Shown here: one piece after another, positions 38,581 through 49,025 of the stretch
Numbering within the stretch: the stretch's first letter is position 1
Layout: every line of letters starts with the position of its first letter
Source of the DNA: Gillisia sp.
Lineage (GTDB): Bacteria > Bacteroidota > Bacteroidia > Flavobacteriales > Flavobacteriaceae
Assembly (NCBI GenBank): GCA_024635655.1
Contig: JAGXIL010000025.1
Location: forward strand, 18,925-82,924
Length of the DNA stretch: 64,000 nt
Direction of reading: 5' to 3'
Made by a program: the position numbers and the translations under genes
Notes under the pieces: model-generated
What the model saw: only the letters and a program-made list of their open reading frames with translations
Database searches by the model: none
What the model was told of the DNA's origin: nothing

Positions 38581-40011
38581 TTAAGGAACTATTACTCCTT
38601 TGAGGGTTCCGCTGGTGCAGTCGAGGATCTTGACGTTTACAAAATCTCCTACTTTATAATGTTCTTTAGGAAAAACGGCTACTGTATTTTGCTCGGTACG
38701 GCCGCTCCATTCCAACTTGGATTTTTTGGATTCTCTTTCTATTAATACCTCTACGGTCTTTCCTACAAATCCACGTGTTCTGTATAGGCTGTGTTCCCTT
38801 TGCAGGGCAACGACTTCGGCCAAACGGCGCATTTTTACTTCTTCCTGAATATCATCCTCAAGCTTTCTTTCTGCTAAAGTTCCGGGTCTTTCAGAATAGG
38901 CAAACATATAACCGAAATCGTACTTCACATATTCCATCAGGGAAAGCGTTTCCCGATGGTCTTCTTCTGTTTCTGTGGGAAAACCGGTGATCATGTCCTG
39001 GGAAATTGAACAGTTTGGTATAAATTCCCGGATCTTGTCAATTATCCTGAAATATTCTTCTCTTGTATGTAACCGGTTCATTTCTTTTAATATCCTGTTA
39101 CTCCCGCTCTGCACCGGAAGGTGAATATGGTTACATATATTTCTATACTGAGCCATAACTTCAATGACGTCAACAGTAAAATCCTGCGGATTAGAGGTAG
39201 AGAACCTTATTCTCATATTTGGCTGGGCTTCTGCCACCAATTTCAACAGAGATGAAAATCCTGTTGCAGTTGCTTTTGCAATTGGAGAGGCATTTTTAAA
39301 TTCTTTTTTAAGTCCGCCACCATACCATAAGTAACTGTCAACATTCTGCCCCAGCAGGGTTACTTCTTTATATCCTTTTATGGCAAGGTCATTTATTTCT
39401 TCCAGGATGCTTTGAGGGTCCCTGCTGCGCTCCCGGCCCCTGGTAAAAGGCACTACACAAAATGTGCACATATTATCACACCCACGGGTTATAGAGACAT
39501 AAGCTGAAACTCCGTTAGTTTGAAGCCTTACTGGAGATATATCTCCATAAGTCTCATCTTTGGAAAGGAGCACATTCACTGCGTTACGCCCTTCTTCAAC
39601 TTCATGGATCAGGTTGGGAAGATCTTTATAGGCATCAGGGCCCACCACAAGATCTACTATCTTCTCCTCTTCTAAAAATTTGCTTTTAAGACGCTCGGCC
39701 ATACAACCCAGTACCCCAACCTTCATTTTAGGATTGACCTTTTTTACAGCATTGTATTTTTGCAGGCGTTTTCGCACGGTTTGTTCTGCCTTGTCCCGTA
39801 TGGAGCAGGTATTCACCAAAACCAGATCTGCATCTTCAAGTACCGAGGTGGTGTTGAAACCTTCCTTTTCAAGAATAGAAGCCACGATCTCACTGTCGGC
39901 AAAGTTCATTTGGCAACCGTAACTTTCAATGAAAAGCTTCCGCTTGTTTTCTGCTTTAGGCTCCAGTTTCAGGGAGTTTCCCTGCAATTTCTCGTCTAAT
40001 ATCTTCTCCAT
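38581..40011 (-). CDS. miaB: tRNA-2-methylthio-N6-isopentenyladenosine synthase MiaB
   Basis: 476 residues from the ATG giving MEKILDEKLQGN. An ATG at 40083 would add 24 residues and run through the promoter. The radical-SAM cluster motif is RGCDNMCTFCVVPFTRGRERSR (CxxxCxxC). The N-terminal UPF0004 domain has ESYGCQMNFADSEIV plus two further Cys, and a TRAM domain closes the protein. It methylthiolates i6A37 in tRNAs reading UNN codons. Confidence 0.95.
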   Translation of the reverse strand: MEKILDEKLQGNSLKLEPKAENKRKLFIESYGCQMNFADSEIVASILEKEGFNTTSVLEDADLVLVNTCSIRDKAEQTVRKRLQKYNAVKKVNPKMKVGVLGCMAERLKSKFLEEEKIVDLVVGPDAYKDLPNLIHEVEEGRNAVNVLLSKDETYGDISPVRLQTNGVSAYVSITRGCDNMCTFCVVPFTRGRERSRDPQSILEEINDLAIKGYKEVTLLGQNVDSYLWYGGGLKKEFKNASPIAKATATGFSSLLKLVAEAQPNMRIRFSTSNPQDFTVDVIEVMAQYRNICNHIHLPVQSGSNRILKEMNRLHTREEYFRIIDKIREFIPNCSISQDMITGFPTETEEDHRETLSLMEYVKYDFGYMFAYSERPGTLAERKLEDDIQEEVKMRRLAEVVALQREHSLYRTRGFVGKTVEVLIERESKKSKLEWSGRTEQNTVAVFPKEHYKVGDFVNVKILDCTSGTLKGVIVP

Positions 40012-40045
40012 AATGCTTTCTTTAACCTCATGCAAATTTAGCTGG

Positions 40046-40076
40046 CAAAGATAGTCTTTCATAAAATTATGACAAA
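40046..40076 (-). promoter_or_regulatory. Bacteroidota-type promoter of miaB
   Basis: On the minus strand TTTG (40076-40073), 19 bases, then TATCTTTG (40053-40046): a perfect match. It lies 34 bp before the chosen miaB start, which supports that start. Confidence 0.75.
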
Positions 40077-40142
40077 GTGACATATCTTTTTTTTATCTTT
40101 ATTTTTCCCTACACATTTATATCTAACCAAAATTATTGGCTT

Positions 40143-41372
40143 ATGAAACTTTTCAGATATTCTCTGCTGTGTGTTTGTTTCCTCTTTTTGTATTCATGTG
40201 ATAATGATGATATCCCTGTTGAGCAGTATGAAGTCGCTGTTCCGGTCACTATGTCTATTGCCGATTTTAGAGCTTCGGTTTCTCTGGAGGAACCTGTAGC
40301 GATAGAGGAATCGGGTAAGATCTACGTTTATGAAGATTTCATTTTTGTCAATGATAAGATGAAGGGTATCCTGGTGATCGATAACACTAATAATGATCCA
40401 AAGGTTGTAAAATACATCAAGATCCCTCAAAATACTGATATTGCTGTTAAAGGAGATGTACTGTTTGCAAATTCAGGAAAAGATCTTGTCACATTTGACA
40501 TAAGTCATATCAATAACATAAAAATAATGGACCGGCTTAATGATGTGCTGGAAGAATATTATCCTGATATGCCGGAAGGAGTTTTTTATACAGATTTTTC
40601 CGGTTATGATCCTCATCAGGAAATAATTATGGGCTATACGGTAGAAACGAGGGAAAGGGAAAATAATCCTCTTGTTGATGGCTGGGGGAATTTCGCAGAA
40701 TCGGGGGATATAGGTTCTAATTCTGGTACCGGAGGTTCTATGGCAAGGTTCAATATTGGAGGGGAATATTTATATACGGTTGGAAGTTCGACTCTACACG
40801 TATTTGATATAAGCGACTTAAATAATCCTGAAAAATTAAACAGCAATTACGTTGGCTGGGAAATTGAAACCATCTTTAACAAAGAAGGATATCTTTATTT
40901 AGGCAGTGCTGCGGGCTTATATATTTATAGCCTGGAAGATCCGTCAGTACCGGAATTTATGTCGCAAATTCAACATGTGGTAGGATGTGACCCGGTAGTG
41001 GTTGCTAATGATATCGCTTATGTAACTATTCGCGGCGGAAATTTGTGTGGTCAAAATGAAAATCAGCTGGAGGTAATAGATGTTTCTGATAAAGCAAATC
41101 CTCAGCTTCTTGAAATTTATGAAATGGAAAGTCCCTATGGTCTTGGAGTATGGAATAATACACTTTTTGTTTGTGAAGGTAATGCGGGTCTAAAAGTTTT
41201 TGATGCCACCAATACTCCGGAACTTGTTTTAACTGATCATTTCGAAAACATTGAAGCTTATGATGTGATCCCTTTGAAAAATGTATTAATGCTCATTGGT
41301 GGAAATGTTCTGCGGCAATATAATTATGAGGATAATAAAATTAATTTGATAAGTACTTTAGATTTAAATTAA
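40143..41372 (+). CDS. LVIVD-repeat lipoprotein (beta-propeller-like)
   Basis: 409 residues from the ATG giving MKLFRYSLLCVCFLFLYSC, a lipoprotein signal with Cys19 followed by DNDD. At least six LVIVD-type repeats follow: GILVIDNTNNDPKVVKYI, LVTFDISHINNIKIMDRL, LHVFDISDLNNPEKLNSN, LYIYSLEDPSVPEFMSQI, LEVIDVSDKANPQLLEIY and LKVFDATNTPELVLTDHF. The fold is probably a propeller at the cell surface or in the periplasm. The binding partner is unknown. A strong terminator follows. Confidence 0.88.
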   Translation: MKLFRYSLLCVCFLFLYSCDNDDIPVEQYEVAVPVTMSIADFRASVSLEEPVAIEESGKIYVYEDFIFVNDKMKGILVIDNTNNDPKVVKYIKIPQNTDIAVKGDVLFANSGKDLVTFDISHINNIKIMDRLNDVLEEYYPDMPEGVFYTDFSGYDPHQEIIMGYTVETRERENNPLVDGWGNFAESGDIGSNSGTGGSMARFNIGGEYLYTVGSSTLHVFDISDLNNPEKLNSNYVGWEIETIFNKEGYLYLGSAAGLYIYSLEDPSVPEFMSQIQHVVGCDPVVVANDIAYVTIRGGNLCGQNENQLEVIDVSDKANPQLLEIYEMESPYGLGVWNNTLFVCEGNAGLKVFDATNTPELVLTDHFENIEAYDVIPLKNVLMLIGGNVLRQYNYEDNKINLISTLDLN

Positions 41373-41389
41373 GTTATAAAATATGGAGA

Positions 41390-41417
41390 CAGCCTGCTGA
41401 AAGGCAGGCTTTTTTTA
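41390..41417 (+). terminator. Intrinsic terminator after the LVIVD gene
   Basis: AGCCTGC (41391-41397) pairs with GCAGGCT (41404-41410) with a 6-base loop, followed by seven T. It insulates topA from upstream transcription. Confidence 0.9.
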
Positions 41418-41504
41418 TTTTTTCACAACATATTTAAGCCGGGGATAAAACCCCTATTTGCGTCTATTATTGAGGGTTTGTACAAAGTTCAAAAAAAATT
41501 GATA

Positions 41505-41512
41505 TACTTTTG
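41505..41512 (+). promoter_or_regulatory. Candidate -7 box for topA
   Basis: TACTTTTG matches TAnnTTTG, 21 bp before the topA ATG. The nearest TTTG is 24 bases upstream rather than 19, so the -33 element is uncertain. Confidence 0.45.
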
Positions 41513-41533
41513 CAACAAGAAAAAAAAAGATTT

Positions 41534-44065
41534 ATGGCAAAGAATTTAGTGATTGTGGAGTCTCCTGCCAAGGCAAAAACTATCGAGAAATTCCTTGGAA
41601 AAGATTATACAGTAGCTTCCAGTTTTGGGCATATTGCAGATTTGCCAACCAAAGAATTAGGAGTAGATACCGAAGGGGATTTCAAACCAACATATATAGT
41701 CAACAAGGATAAAAAAGATGTGGTCAATAAACTTAAAAAATTGGCCAAAGGAGCAGAGATGGTGTGGTTGGCTAGTGATGAGGACCGGGAGGGAGAGGCA
41801 ATAGCCTGGCACCTTGCAGAGGAGCTGGATCTTGACAAGAATAAGACAAAAAGAATTGTTTTTCACGAGATCACAAAATCTGCAATCTTAAAGGCAATTG
41901 ATAATCCGCGAAGTATAAATTATGACCTGGTAAATGCCCAGCAGGCAAGAAGGGTATTAGACAGGCTGGTAGGTTATGAACTCTCTCCTGTTTTATGGAG
42001 AAAGGTGAAGGGTGGACTCTCTGCCGGTAGAGTACAATCTGTTTCTGTGCGTCTCATCGTTGAACGGGAAAGGGAGATCCAGGAGTTTCATCCTGAAGCC
42101 TCTTTTAGAATAGATGCTGAATTTACCAATGAAGAGGGGAAATCTTTTAAAGCCAAACTTCCCCGGAATTTTGACACCAAAGAAGAAGCTGAAGAATTTC
42201 TTCAGCAAAATATAAAAGCCAATTTTAAAGTAGCCGATCTTACTAAAAAACCGGCGAAAAAATCTCCTGCACCTCCGTTTACTACCTCCACTTTACAACA
42301 GGAAGCAGCCAGGAAATTATATTTTTCAGTAAGTAAGACCATGACCATGGCACAACGCCTTTACGAGGCAGGGCATATTACTTATATGAGAACAGATAGT
42401 GTAAATTTATCTGAAGAGGCGAAAAAAGGCGCGAAACAGGAGATCGTGAAGGCATACGGCGAGAAATATGCTAAAGCCCGAACCTTTAAAGGGAAATCTA
42501 AAGGTGCCCAGGAAGCCCACGAAGCTATTCGTCCCACAAATTTTAACAGCCATACCGTAAGTGCAGATCGCGATGAGGTGCGGCTTTATGAATTGATCTG
42601 GAAACGTGCTATAGCTTCCCAAATGAGCGATGCCCAACTGGAAAGGACCAACGTCAAAATAGAAGTTGATAAACATGATAAGCATTTTACTGCCAATGGA
42701 GAGGTGCTTAAATTTGACGGTTTTCTAAAAGTTTACATTGAAGGTAGCGATGAGGAAGATGAAGAACAGGAAGGAATGTTGCCTGAATTAAGAGTAAATG
42801 AAAAACTTTTAAATAATTACATTACCGCTACAGAGCGATTCACCAGGCCGCCTTATCGGTACACAGAGGCATCATTGGTTAAAAAACTTGAAGAATTGGG
42901 TATAGGAAGGCCTTCTACTTATGCACCCACTATTTCTACTATACAAAACAGGAATTATGTAGAAAAAGGATCTGTTGACGGTATGGAGCGAAATTACGCT
43001 CAGCTTGTATTAAAGAATGATAAATACGCTGAAAAACAGTTGTCAGAAACCGTTGGAAGCGATAAAGGTAAGCTGGTACCTACGGCTGTTGGAACAGTGG
43101 TGAACGATTTTCTGGTCAATCATTTTTCAAATATTCTCGACTATAATTTTACGGCTAAAGTAGAGCAGAGTTTTGATGATATTGCTGAAGGGAACGAAGA
43201 ATGGACCCATATGATGCGGGACTTTTATTCAGATTTTCATCCCCAGGTACTCGATGTGGCAAAAAATGCCGAAAGAGAAGTTGGGGAACGTATATTAGGA
43301 GAAGATCCTGATACTGGAAAACCGGTAAGTGTACGTTTGGGAAAATTTGGGCCCATGGTTCAGATAGGCTCAGTTGAAGATGAAGAAAAACCCAGATTTG
43401 CAGGCCTGATGCCAGACCAAAATCTGGAGACCATAACCTATGAAGAGGCGATGGATCTTTTTAAACTTCCGAAGGAAATAGGAGAATATGAAGGCGAAAC
43501 TGTTGAGGTGAACAATGGCCGTTTTGGGCCATACGTGCGCTACGGAAAGAAATTTGTCTCTCTGGAAAAAGGAGAGGACCCTATGAGCATAGATATGGAC
43601 CGGGCCCTGGAATTAATCGAAGCCAAAGAAAAAGCCGATGCCCCTATTTATGAGTACGAGGGAATGCCTGTTCAAAAAGGAGTAGGAAGATTTGGGCCTT
43701 TTTTAAAGTGGAATGATATTTTTATTAATGTGAATAAAAAATATGATTTCGACGATCTTAGTGATGCTGATATTGAGCAACTAATAGAAGATAAGAAACA
43801 GAAGGAAAAGGATAAGATCATTCACCACTGGGAAGAGGAAGGAATCAGAGTTGAAAAGGCCAGGTGGGGCCGTACCAATATATTGAAAGGCAAGACCAAA
43901 ATAGAATTGCCCAAAACCGTAGACGCTACAAAGCTCACCCTGGATCAGGTAAAAGAGATCCTCGAGAAGAAGACTAAAAAGAAACCTGCTAAAAAAGCTG
44001 CTGCTAAAAAGGCTCCGGCCAAAAAAAAATCTACTTCAAAGAAAACCACTACTAAAAAGAAGTAA
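41534..44065 (+). CDS. topA: DNA topoisomerase I
   Basis: 843 residues from the ATG giving MAKNLVIVESPAKAKTIEKF. The TOPRIM domain shows SDEDREGEAIAWHLAEEL, and the active-site Tyr is in ITYMRTDSVNLS (about residue 290). The C-terminus has repeated GRFGPxVxxG modules (three copies) rather than zinc fingers, then a Lys/Ala-rich tail of about 45 residues for DNA contact. It relaxes negative supercoils. The arginase-like gene starts 3 bp later. Confidence 0.96.
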   Translation: MAKNLVIVESPAKAKTIEKFLGKDYTVASSFGHIADLPTKELGVDTEGDFKPTYIVNKDKKDVVNKLKKLAKGAEMVWLASDEDREGEAIAWHLAEELDLDKNKTKRIVFHEITKSAILKAIDNPRSINYDLVNAQQARRVLDRLVGYELSPVLWRKVKGGLSAGRVQSVSVRLIVEREREIQEFHPEASFRIDAEFTNEEGKSFKAKLPRNFDTKEEAEEFLQQNIKANFKVADLTKKPAKKSPAPPFTTSTLQQEAARKLYFSVSKTMTMAQRLYEAGHITYMRTDSVNLSEEAKKGAKQEIVKAYGEKYAKARTFKGKSKGAQEAHEAIRPTNFNSHTVSADRDEVRLYELIWKRAIASQMSDAQLERTNVKIEVDKHDKHFTANGEVLKFDGFLKVYIEGSDEEDEEQEGMLPELRVNEKLLNNYITATERFTRPPYRYTEASLVKKLEELGIGRPSTYAPTISTIQNRNYVEKGSVDGMERNYAQLVLKNDKYAEKQLSETVGSDKGKLVPTAVGTVVNDFLVNHFSNILDYNFTAKVEQSFDDIAEGNEEWTHMMRDFYSDFHPQVLDVAKNAEREVGERILGEDPDTGKPVSVRLGKFGPMVQIGSVEDEEKPRFAGLMPDQNLETITYEEAMDLFKLPKEIGEYEGETVEVNNGRFGPYVRYGKKFVSLEKGEDPMSIDMDRALELIEAKEKADAPIYEYEGMPVQKGVGRFGPFLKWNDIFINVNKKYDFDDLSDADIEQLIEDKKQKEKDKIIHHWEEEGIRVEKARWGRTNILKGKTKIELPKTVDATKLTLDQVKEILEKKTKKKPAKKAAAKKAPAKKKSTSKKTTTKKK

Positions 44066-44068
44066 TTC

Positions 44069-45228
44069 ATGGAATTTGAATTTTTGAGCCCCCTAAACGA
44101 AGACCTGCTGGAAGAGATCACCTCAGACCCCCAAAGATTGGGGAAACAGGTTAAGTTACATACCGTCCAACACGGGATTCCCGATCTGGAAGGAGTAAAT
44201 ATCGCTATAGTGGGAGTAAGGGAAAACAGGCTTGACGAGGGAAATGACGATGAATTCCTTAATTTTGATGGCATTAGAAGATCTTTTTATAAGCTGTTTC
44301 CGGGAAACTGGCATTTAAATCTTGCAGACCTCGGGGATATTGAAAAAGGGGAGACTGTTGAGGATACCTATTACGCTCTGCAAACCCTGGTTGCCGAGCT
44401 TTTAAAAGAGGGGGTGATTCCCTTTATATTGGGTGGGAGCCAGGATTTGGTCTATGCCCAATACCGGGCCTATGATAATTTACTCAAATGGTAAATTTGG
44501 TAAATATAGATTCCCGGTTTGATCTTGGAGATGCAGAAAAACCTATCAATAATATTTCCTATATTGGTAAAATCGTAGTTAATAAACCTTACAATCTATT
44601 TAATTATTCGAATATAGGATATCAAACATATTTTAATTCTCAGGATGAAATTGAGTTGATGGAGCGTTTATTTTTTGACGCCTACAGATTAGGAGAAGTG
44701 TCAAAAAACATAACAGTAGTCGAACCCGTTATGAGAGATGCCAATTTGGTTGGTATTGACCTTGCCTCTATTAAGGCATCGGCAATAGGAGGGGATTTTC
44801 AGGAATCGCCTAATGGTTTTGACGGAAAGGAAATTTGTGCCCTTGCCCGTTATGCGGGGATAAGTGATAAAGTGAGTTCCATTGGGATTTTCGACTATCA
44901 CAGCAGTTTTCCTAAAGCGGGTAATATGCTGATATCTCAGATGTTATGGTATTTTGTTGAGGGTGTAAATTATCGCACCAATGAAAATACTATTTCGGCA
45001 AAAAAAGAGTTTATAAGATATCAGGTTCCTATAGATGATGATATTCTAGTGTTTTTTAAAAGCCCGGTAAGTGGAAGATGGTGGATAGAAATTCCATTTA
45101 TTTCTTCTTCAAATACTAAATTAAAAAGACACACGTTATTACCTTGCAGCGAAGAAGATTACCTGGAAGCTTGCAACCAGTTGATTCCTGAAAGGTGGTA
45201 TAAAACTAAGAGAAAGAACGAAGTTTAA
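44069..45228 (+). pseudogene. Arginase/formimidoylglutamase-family gene split by a frameshift
   Basis: Two overlapping frames, 44069-44494 (141 codons) and 44488-45228 (246 codons), together read as one arginase-fold protein of about 386 residues. The junction is ...CTC AAA TGG TAA against ATG GTA AAT. Restoring one A in the AAA run gives YDNLLKMVNLVNIDSRFDLG, a smooth join, so one base has been lost. The canonical metal ligands are also absent: GGSQD stands for GGDHS, DSRFD for DAHxD, and GIDLA for SxDxD. The gene lies between topA and gldK. It could be a real null allele, a sequencing error, or two coupled polypeptides through the ATGGTAA overlap. Confidence 0.8.
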
Positions 45229-45345
45229 CAATTTTTCGCACTCGTATTGATGAATTACTGTATTTTTACCCCGGCTATTGTTTTTTAAAAAATAAATAGA
45301 TAGGTTTACCGGCTTAATTGAATGCGTCATAACCAGAATAGAACT

Positions 45346-46707
45346 ATGAAGAAATTATTTTCGCTTATTGCAATCCTAGCGGTCCTTGCCAGTTGTAGTC
45401 GGGGAGACCGGGGGCAACTTGTGGGCGCACAGGGAAAGAAGTGGAACCCCGAAAAGCCATACGGTATGACTTTAATTCCGGGTGGAGCATTTATTATGGG
45501 TAAGGCTGATGATGATATTGCCGATACCAAAAACGCACCCCCCAAAACCGTAACCGTACGGACTTTTTACATGGATGAAACTGAGATCACTAATTCAGAA
45601 TACCGCCAGTTTACCAACTGGGTAAGGGATTCCGTGGTTAGGATGAAACTTGCAATTGAAGCAGATTTTGAAGGTGCTACAGATGGTGATGGAATAGGTC
45701 AATTTGCATTTTTAGATTCAGATACTGAGAACATGTCGGTATATGAGCAATATATGTATGATAACTATACACAATTCTCAGAAGATTATCAGGGAAGAAA
45801 ATTAAATAAAGACGTCGATATTATTTGGGATACCAGAGACTATCCAGACGAAGCTTACGCAAGAGTAATGGACACTATGTACATTCCGCTTGAAGAATCT
45901 TATAACGGGCAGCGAACAATTGATGTAGAGCACTTGAAATTCAGGTACCGATGGATGGACATCCAGAAAGCAGCAAGATCTAAGACACAAAAGAGAAGCG
46001 ATTTTATAATTACAGAAGAGGTTGCCGTATATCCTGATACTGCAGTATGGATCAAGGATTTTAATTATTCTTATAATGAGCCAATGCATAATGATTATTT
46101 CTGGCATACCGCTTTTGACGATTACCCGGTGGTAGGCGTATCCTGGAAACAGGCAAAAGCTTTTACGCAATGGAGAACTTTATATCACAACGCTTTTAGA
46201 AGAAGTAAAAATGATCACGATGTGCCAACTTACAGGTTGCCTACAGAGGCAGAGTGGGAATATGCAGCACGTGGTGGTTTGGAATCTGCAACTTATCCGT
46301 GGGGAGGTCCGTATGCAAAAAATGACCGCGGATGTTTTATGGCCAACTTCAAGCCTTTGCGGGGAGATTATGCTGCAGATCAGGCATTGTATACCGTAGA
46401 AGCTAAATCTTACGAGCCCAATGATTACAATCTTTACAATATGGCAGGAAACGTTTCAGAATGGGTGAACTCCTCTTATGATCCTGCGTCTTATGAATAT
46501 ATGTCCTCAATGAACCCTGCGGTGAATAATGAAGAGGATATGCGTAAAGTAGTTCGGGGTGGTTCCTGGAAAGATGTTGCATACTTTTTGCAAGTAAGTA
46601 CCAGAGACTACGAATATGCAGATACAGCACGAAGCTACGTAGGTTTTAGAACCGTACAGGATTATCTTGGCACCGATGTTACTTTAAATCAACCAAACCC
46701 TCAATAA
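45346..46707 (+). CDS. gldK: Gliding motility / type IX secretion lipoprotein GldK
   Basis: 453 residues from the ATG giving MKKLFSLIAILAVLASC, a lipoprotein signal with Cys17. The body is a formylglycine-generating-enzyme-like fold: MTLIPGGAFIMGKADDD, MDETEITNSEYRQFTNWV, YRLPTEAEWEYAARGG, and VVRGGSWKDVAYFL. GldK/PorK forms periplasmic outer-membrane rings with GldN in the T9SS. It is the first gene of gldKLMN. Confidence 0.96.
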   Translation: MKKLFSLIAILAVLASCSRGDRGQLVGAQGKKWNPEKPYGMTLIPGGAFIMGKADDDIADTKNAPPKTVTVRTFYMDETEITNSEYRQFTNWVRDSVVRMKLAIEADFEGATDGDGIGQFAFLDSDTENMSVYEQYMYDNYTQFSEDYQGRKLNKDVDIIWDTRDYPDEAYARVMDTMYIPLEESYNGQRTIDVEHLKFRYRWMDIQKAARSKTQKRSDFIITEEVAVYPDTAVWIKDFNYSYNEPMHNDYFWHTAFDDYPVVGVSWKQAKAFTQWRTLYHNAFRRSKNDHDVPTYRLPTEAEWEYAARGGLESATYPWGGPYAKNDRGCFMANFKPLRGDYAADQALYTVEAKSYEPNDYNLYNMAGNVSEWVNSSYDPASYEYMSSMNPAVNNEEDMRKVVRGGSWKDVAYFLQVSTRDYEYADTARSYVGFRTVQDYLGTDVTLNQPNPQ

Positions 46708-46767
46708 ACAAACCCAATTTATCAACCTATTTTACTTAAAAATTAAAAAAACAAATTTTTTATAGTT

Positions 46768-47424
46768 ATGGCAAACTCAAAAAACAGAATGAAAATTATG
46801 AATATGGTGTATGGTCTTGGTGCAGCAGTAGTAATACTGGGAGCACTATTTAAAATCATGCACTGGCCGTTTGGTAATGAAATGCTTATCATTGGATTAC
46901 TTGTAGAAGCAGGAGTTTTTGCTGTATCTGCCTTTGAACCTGTTGACGACGATCTAGACTGGTCTCTTGTTTATCCTGAATTAGCAGGAGGTCCTGCTTC
47001 TCAGAGAGAACAGGCTTTGGTTGAAGAAAATAGAGAAACCGAAGCTTCACTATCAAAGAAACTTGATGAGATGCTTAAAGAAGCAAAAATAGATGCTAAT
47101 TTAATGGATAGCCTTGGAAATAGCATTCGCAACTTTGAAGGAGCAGCGAAATCTATATCTCCAACTGTTGATGCAATGGCCTCACAAAGAAAATATAGTG
47201 AAGAACTTTCTCTTGCTGCTGCCCAAATGGAAACTTTGAACAATTTGTACAAAGTTCAGGTTGAATCATCTTCCAGACAGGCAGAGATCAATGAGCAAGT
47301 TGCTGAAAATGCCGGAAAACTAAGAGAGCAAATGGGTTCTCTTGCTGCCAATTTATCTTCTTTAAACGGGGTATATGGAGGAATGTTAACAGCTATGAAT
47401 GTTAACGGAAGAGCAGTAGTATAG
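46768..47424 (+). CDS. gldL: Gliding motor / T9SS inner membrane protein GldL
   Basis: 218 residues. Two N-terminal membrane helices (residues about 12-30 and 37-55, with GALFKIMHWPFGNEMLIIGLLVEAG between and in them) are followed by a long cytoplasmic helical domain. With GldM it forms the proton-driven motor of gliding and T9SS; the Glu in LLVEAG is in the second helix. It lies 60 bp after gldK. Confidence 0.96.
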   Translation: MANSKNRMKIMNMVYGLGAAVVILGALFKIMHWPFGNEMLIIGLLVEAGVFAVSAFEPVDDDLDWSLVYPELAGGPASQREQALVEENRETEASLSKKLDEMLKEAKIDANLMDSLGNSIRNFEGAAKSISPTVDAMASQRKYSEELSLAAAQMETLNNLYKVQVESSSRQAEINEQVAENAGKLREQMGSLAANLSSLNGVYGGMLTAMNVNGRAVV

Positions 47425-47473
47425 TCAGCAGTGAAATTACTGTTGTAATTTATAAAGAACTAAAATAATTTAA

Positions 47474-49012
47474 ATGGCGTCTGGAAAACAAACCCCTAGG
47501 CAGAAGATGATAAACCTGATGTATCTGGTTTTTATCGCTATGCTTGCTCTAAATATGTCCAAAGAGGTATTAACCGCTTTTGGTCTTTTGAATGAAAAAT
47601 TAACAGAATCTAATCAAACTACTACGCAACGTAATGCGGCCTTTATGGCAGGGTTGGAAGAAAAAGTAGGTGAACAGCCTGCTAAATACGCACCTTTAAA
47701 AGAGAAGGCGGAACAGGTTGATGAATTATCTACTAATTTCAACAATTATATTGAAGGTTTGAAAAATCAGTTAACTGAGGAAATTGATGATCAAACCGAT
47801 TATGAGGCGATGGACAGGCCTGATAAACTTGACGAGTTGTTCTTCGTGAGTGGGAAAAATTCCCCGGCTGGAGAAGAATTTTTAAATCAAATGGCAACCT
47901 ATCGTGAGGGAGTAGTTTCGGTTATTGGAGATGAATTTCCGCAAGTAGCACAAAAAGTGAACAATGAATTTGCTATAGAAGAAGAAGAAAACCGGGACGG
48001 AAGGCCGGTGCCGTGGCTGGAATATCATTTTCAGGGATACCCACTGGTAGCGTCAATTACAAAGTTGACCCAAATACAGGCTGATGTGAAAAATACGGAA
48101 AGTGAAATTCTGTCGGCAATGTTATCAGGGCAACTGCAAAGTGAAGTGTCATTGACAAACTATGAAGCCATTGTTATTCCTAATAAAACCGCTTTCTTTA
48201 GTGGAGAGAATTTTCAGGGTAGGGTGGTTTTAGGTCGTGTAGATAATACATTACAATTTAATAAGGTTACTATTAACGGAAACGAGGTAAGCAGTGCAAG
48301 AGCAGGGCAAATCGATCTTGATTTCCCGGCAGGAAACGTAGGAGAACAGGATATAGAGGGTACACTTCAGTTTAAAGAAGGAGATTCGATAATTAGTATT
48401 CCCATCAACAGTTCTTATGCTGTAATACCTAAACCAAATGCAGCTGTTATTTCAGCTGATAAAATGAATGTTGTTTATCGTGGGGTTCAAAATCCTATGA
48501 CAATTTCCATTCCGGGAGTAGGCCAGGTATCAGCGAGTGGTCCGGGTCTTTCCCCTGCAGGTGGGGCTGGAAAATACAATATGAATGTAACCACCGTTCA
48601 GGCAAGGGAAGTAACTATTAGTGTTACAGGACAATTACCAGGCGGGGAATCTGTATCAGACAGTAAGGTTTTCAGAATAAAAGATATTCCTAAACCTACC
48701 GGAACTATTCGAGGTGAAGACGGGACGGTAAAAATGCAGCGTAATGCTCTTGAGATCTCTACAATTGGGGCAGCTTTACCTGATTTTGATTTTGATCTTG
48801 GATTAAGAGTTACAGGTTTTAGCTTCAAGGTTGCAGGACAACCAACCATTACTGTAAATGGAAGTCAACTTGATGCAGCTGCAAAAGCTTCGTTAAGAAG
48901 AGCAGGAAGAGGCGAAACAGTGCAAATTTTTGATATTAAAGCTCAACTTGCTAATAATACAGATTATATGCTTAAAGGAGTATCTCCTGTATTTATCGAG
49001 TTAACAAATTAA
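47474..49012 (+). CDS. gldM: Gliding motor / T9SS protein GldM
   Basis: 512 residues. A single N-terminal membrane helix (MINLMYLVFIAMLALNMSKEV) anchors a long periplasmic part. That part has a helical first domain (FGLLNEKLTESNQTTTQR...) and several beta-rich domains ending FIELTN. GldM spans the periplasm and couples the GldL motor to the GldK/N ring. It lies 49 bp after gldL and 13 bp before gldN. Confidence 0.96.
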   Translation: MASGKQTPRQKMINLMYLVFIAMLALNMSKEVLTAFGLLNEKLTESNQTTTQRNAAFMAGLEEKVGEQPAKYAPLKEKAEQVDELSTNFNNYIEGLKNQLTEEIDDQTDYEAMDRPDKLDELFFVSGKNSPAGEEFLNQMATYREGVVSVIGDEFPQVAQKVNNEFAIEEEENRDGRPVPWLEYHFQGYPLVASITKLTQIQADVKNTESEILSAMLSGQLQSEVSLTNYEAIVIPNKTAFFSGENFQGRVVLGRVDNTLQFNKVTINGNEVSSARAGQIDLDFPAGNVGEQDIEGTLQFKEGDSIISIPINSSYAVIPKPNAAVISADKMNVVYRGVQNPMTISIPGVGQVSASGPGLSPAGGAGKYNMNVTTVQAREVTISVTGQLPGGESVSDSKVFRIKDIPKPTGTIRGEDGTVKMQRNALEISTIGAALPDFDFDLGLRVTGFSFKVAGQPTITVNGSQLDAAAKASLRRAGRGETVQIFDIKAQLANNTDYMLKGVSPVFIELTN

Positions 49013-49025
49013 TAAATTCAGTACC

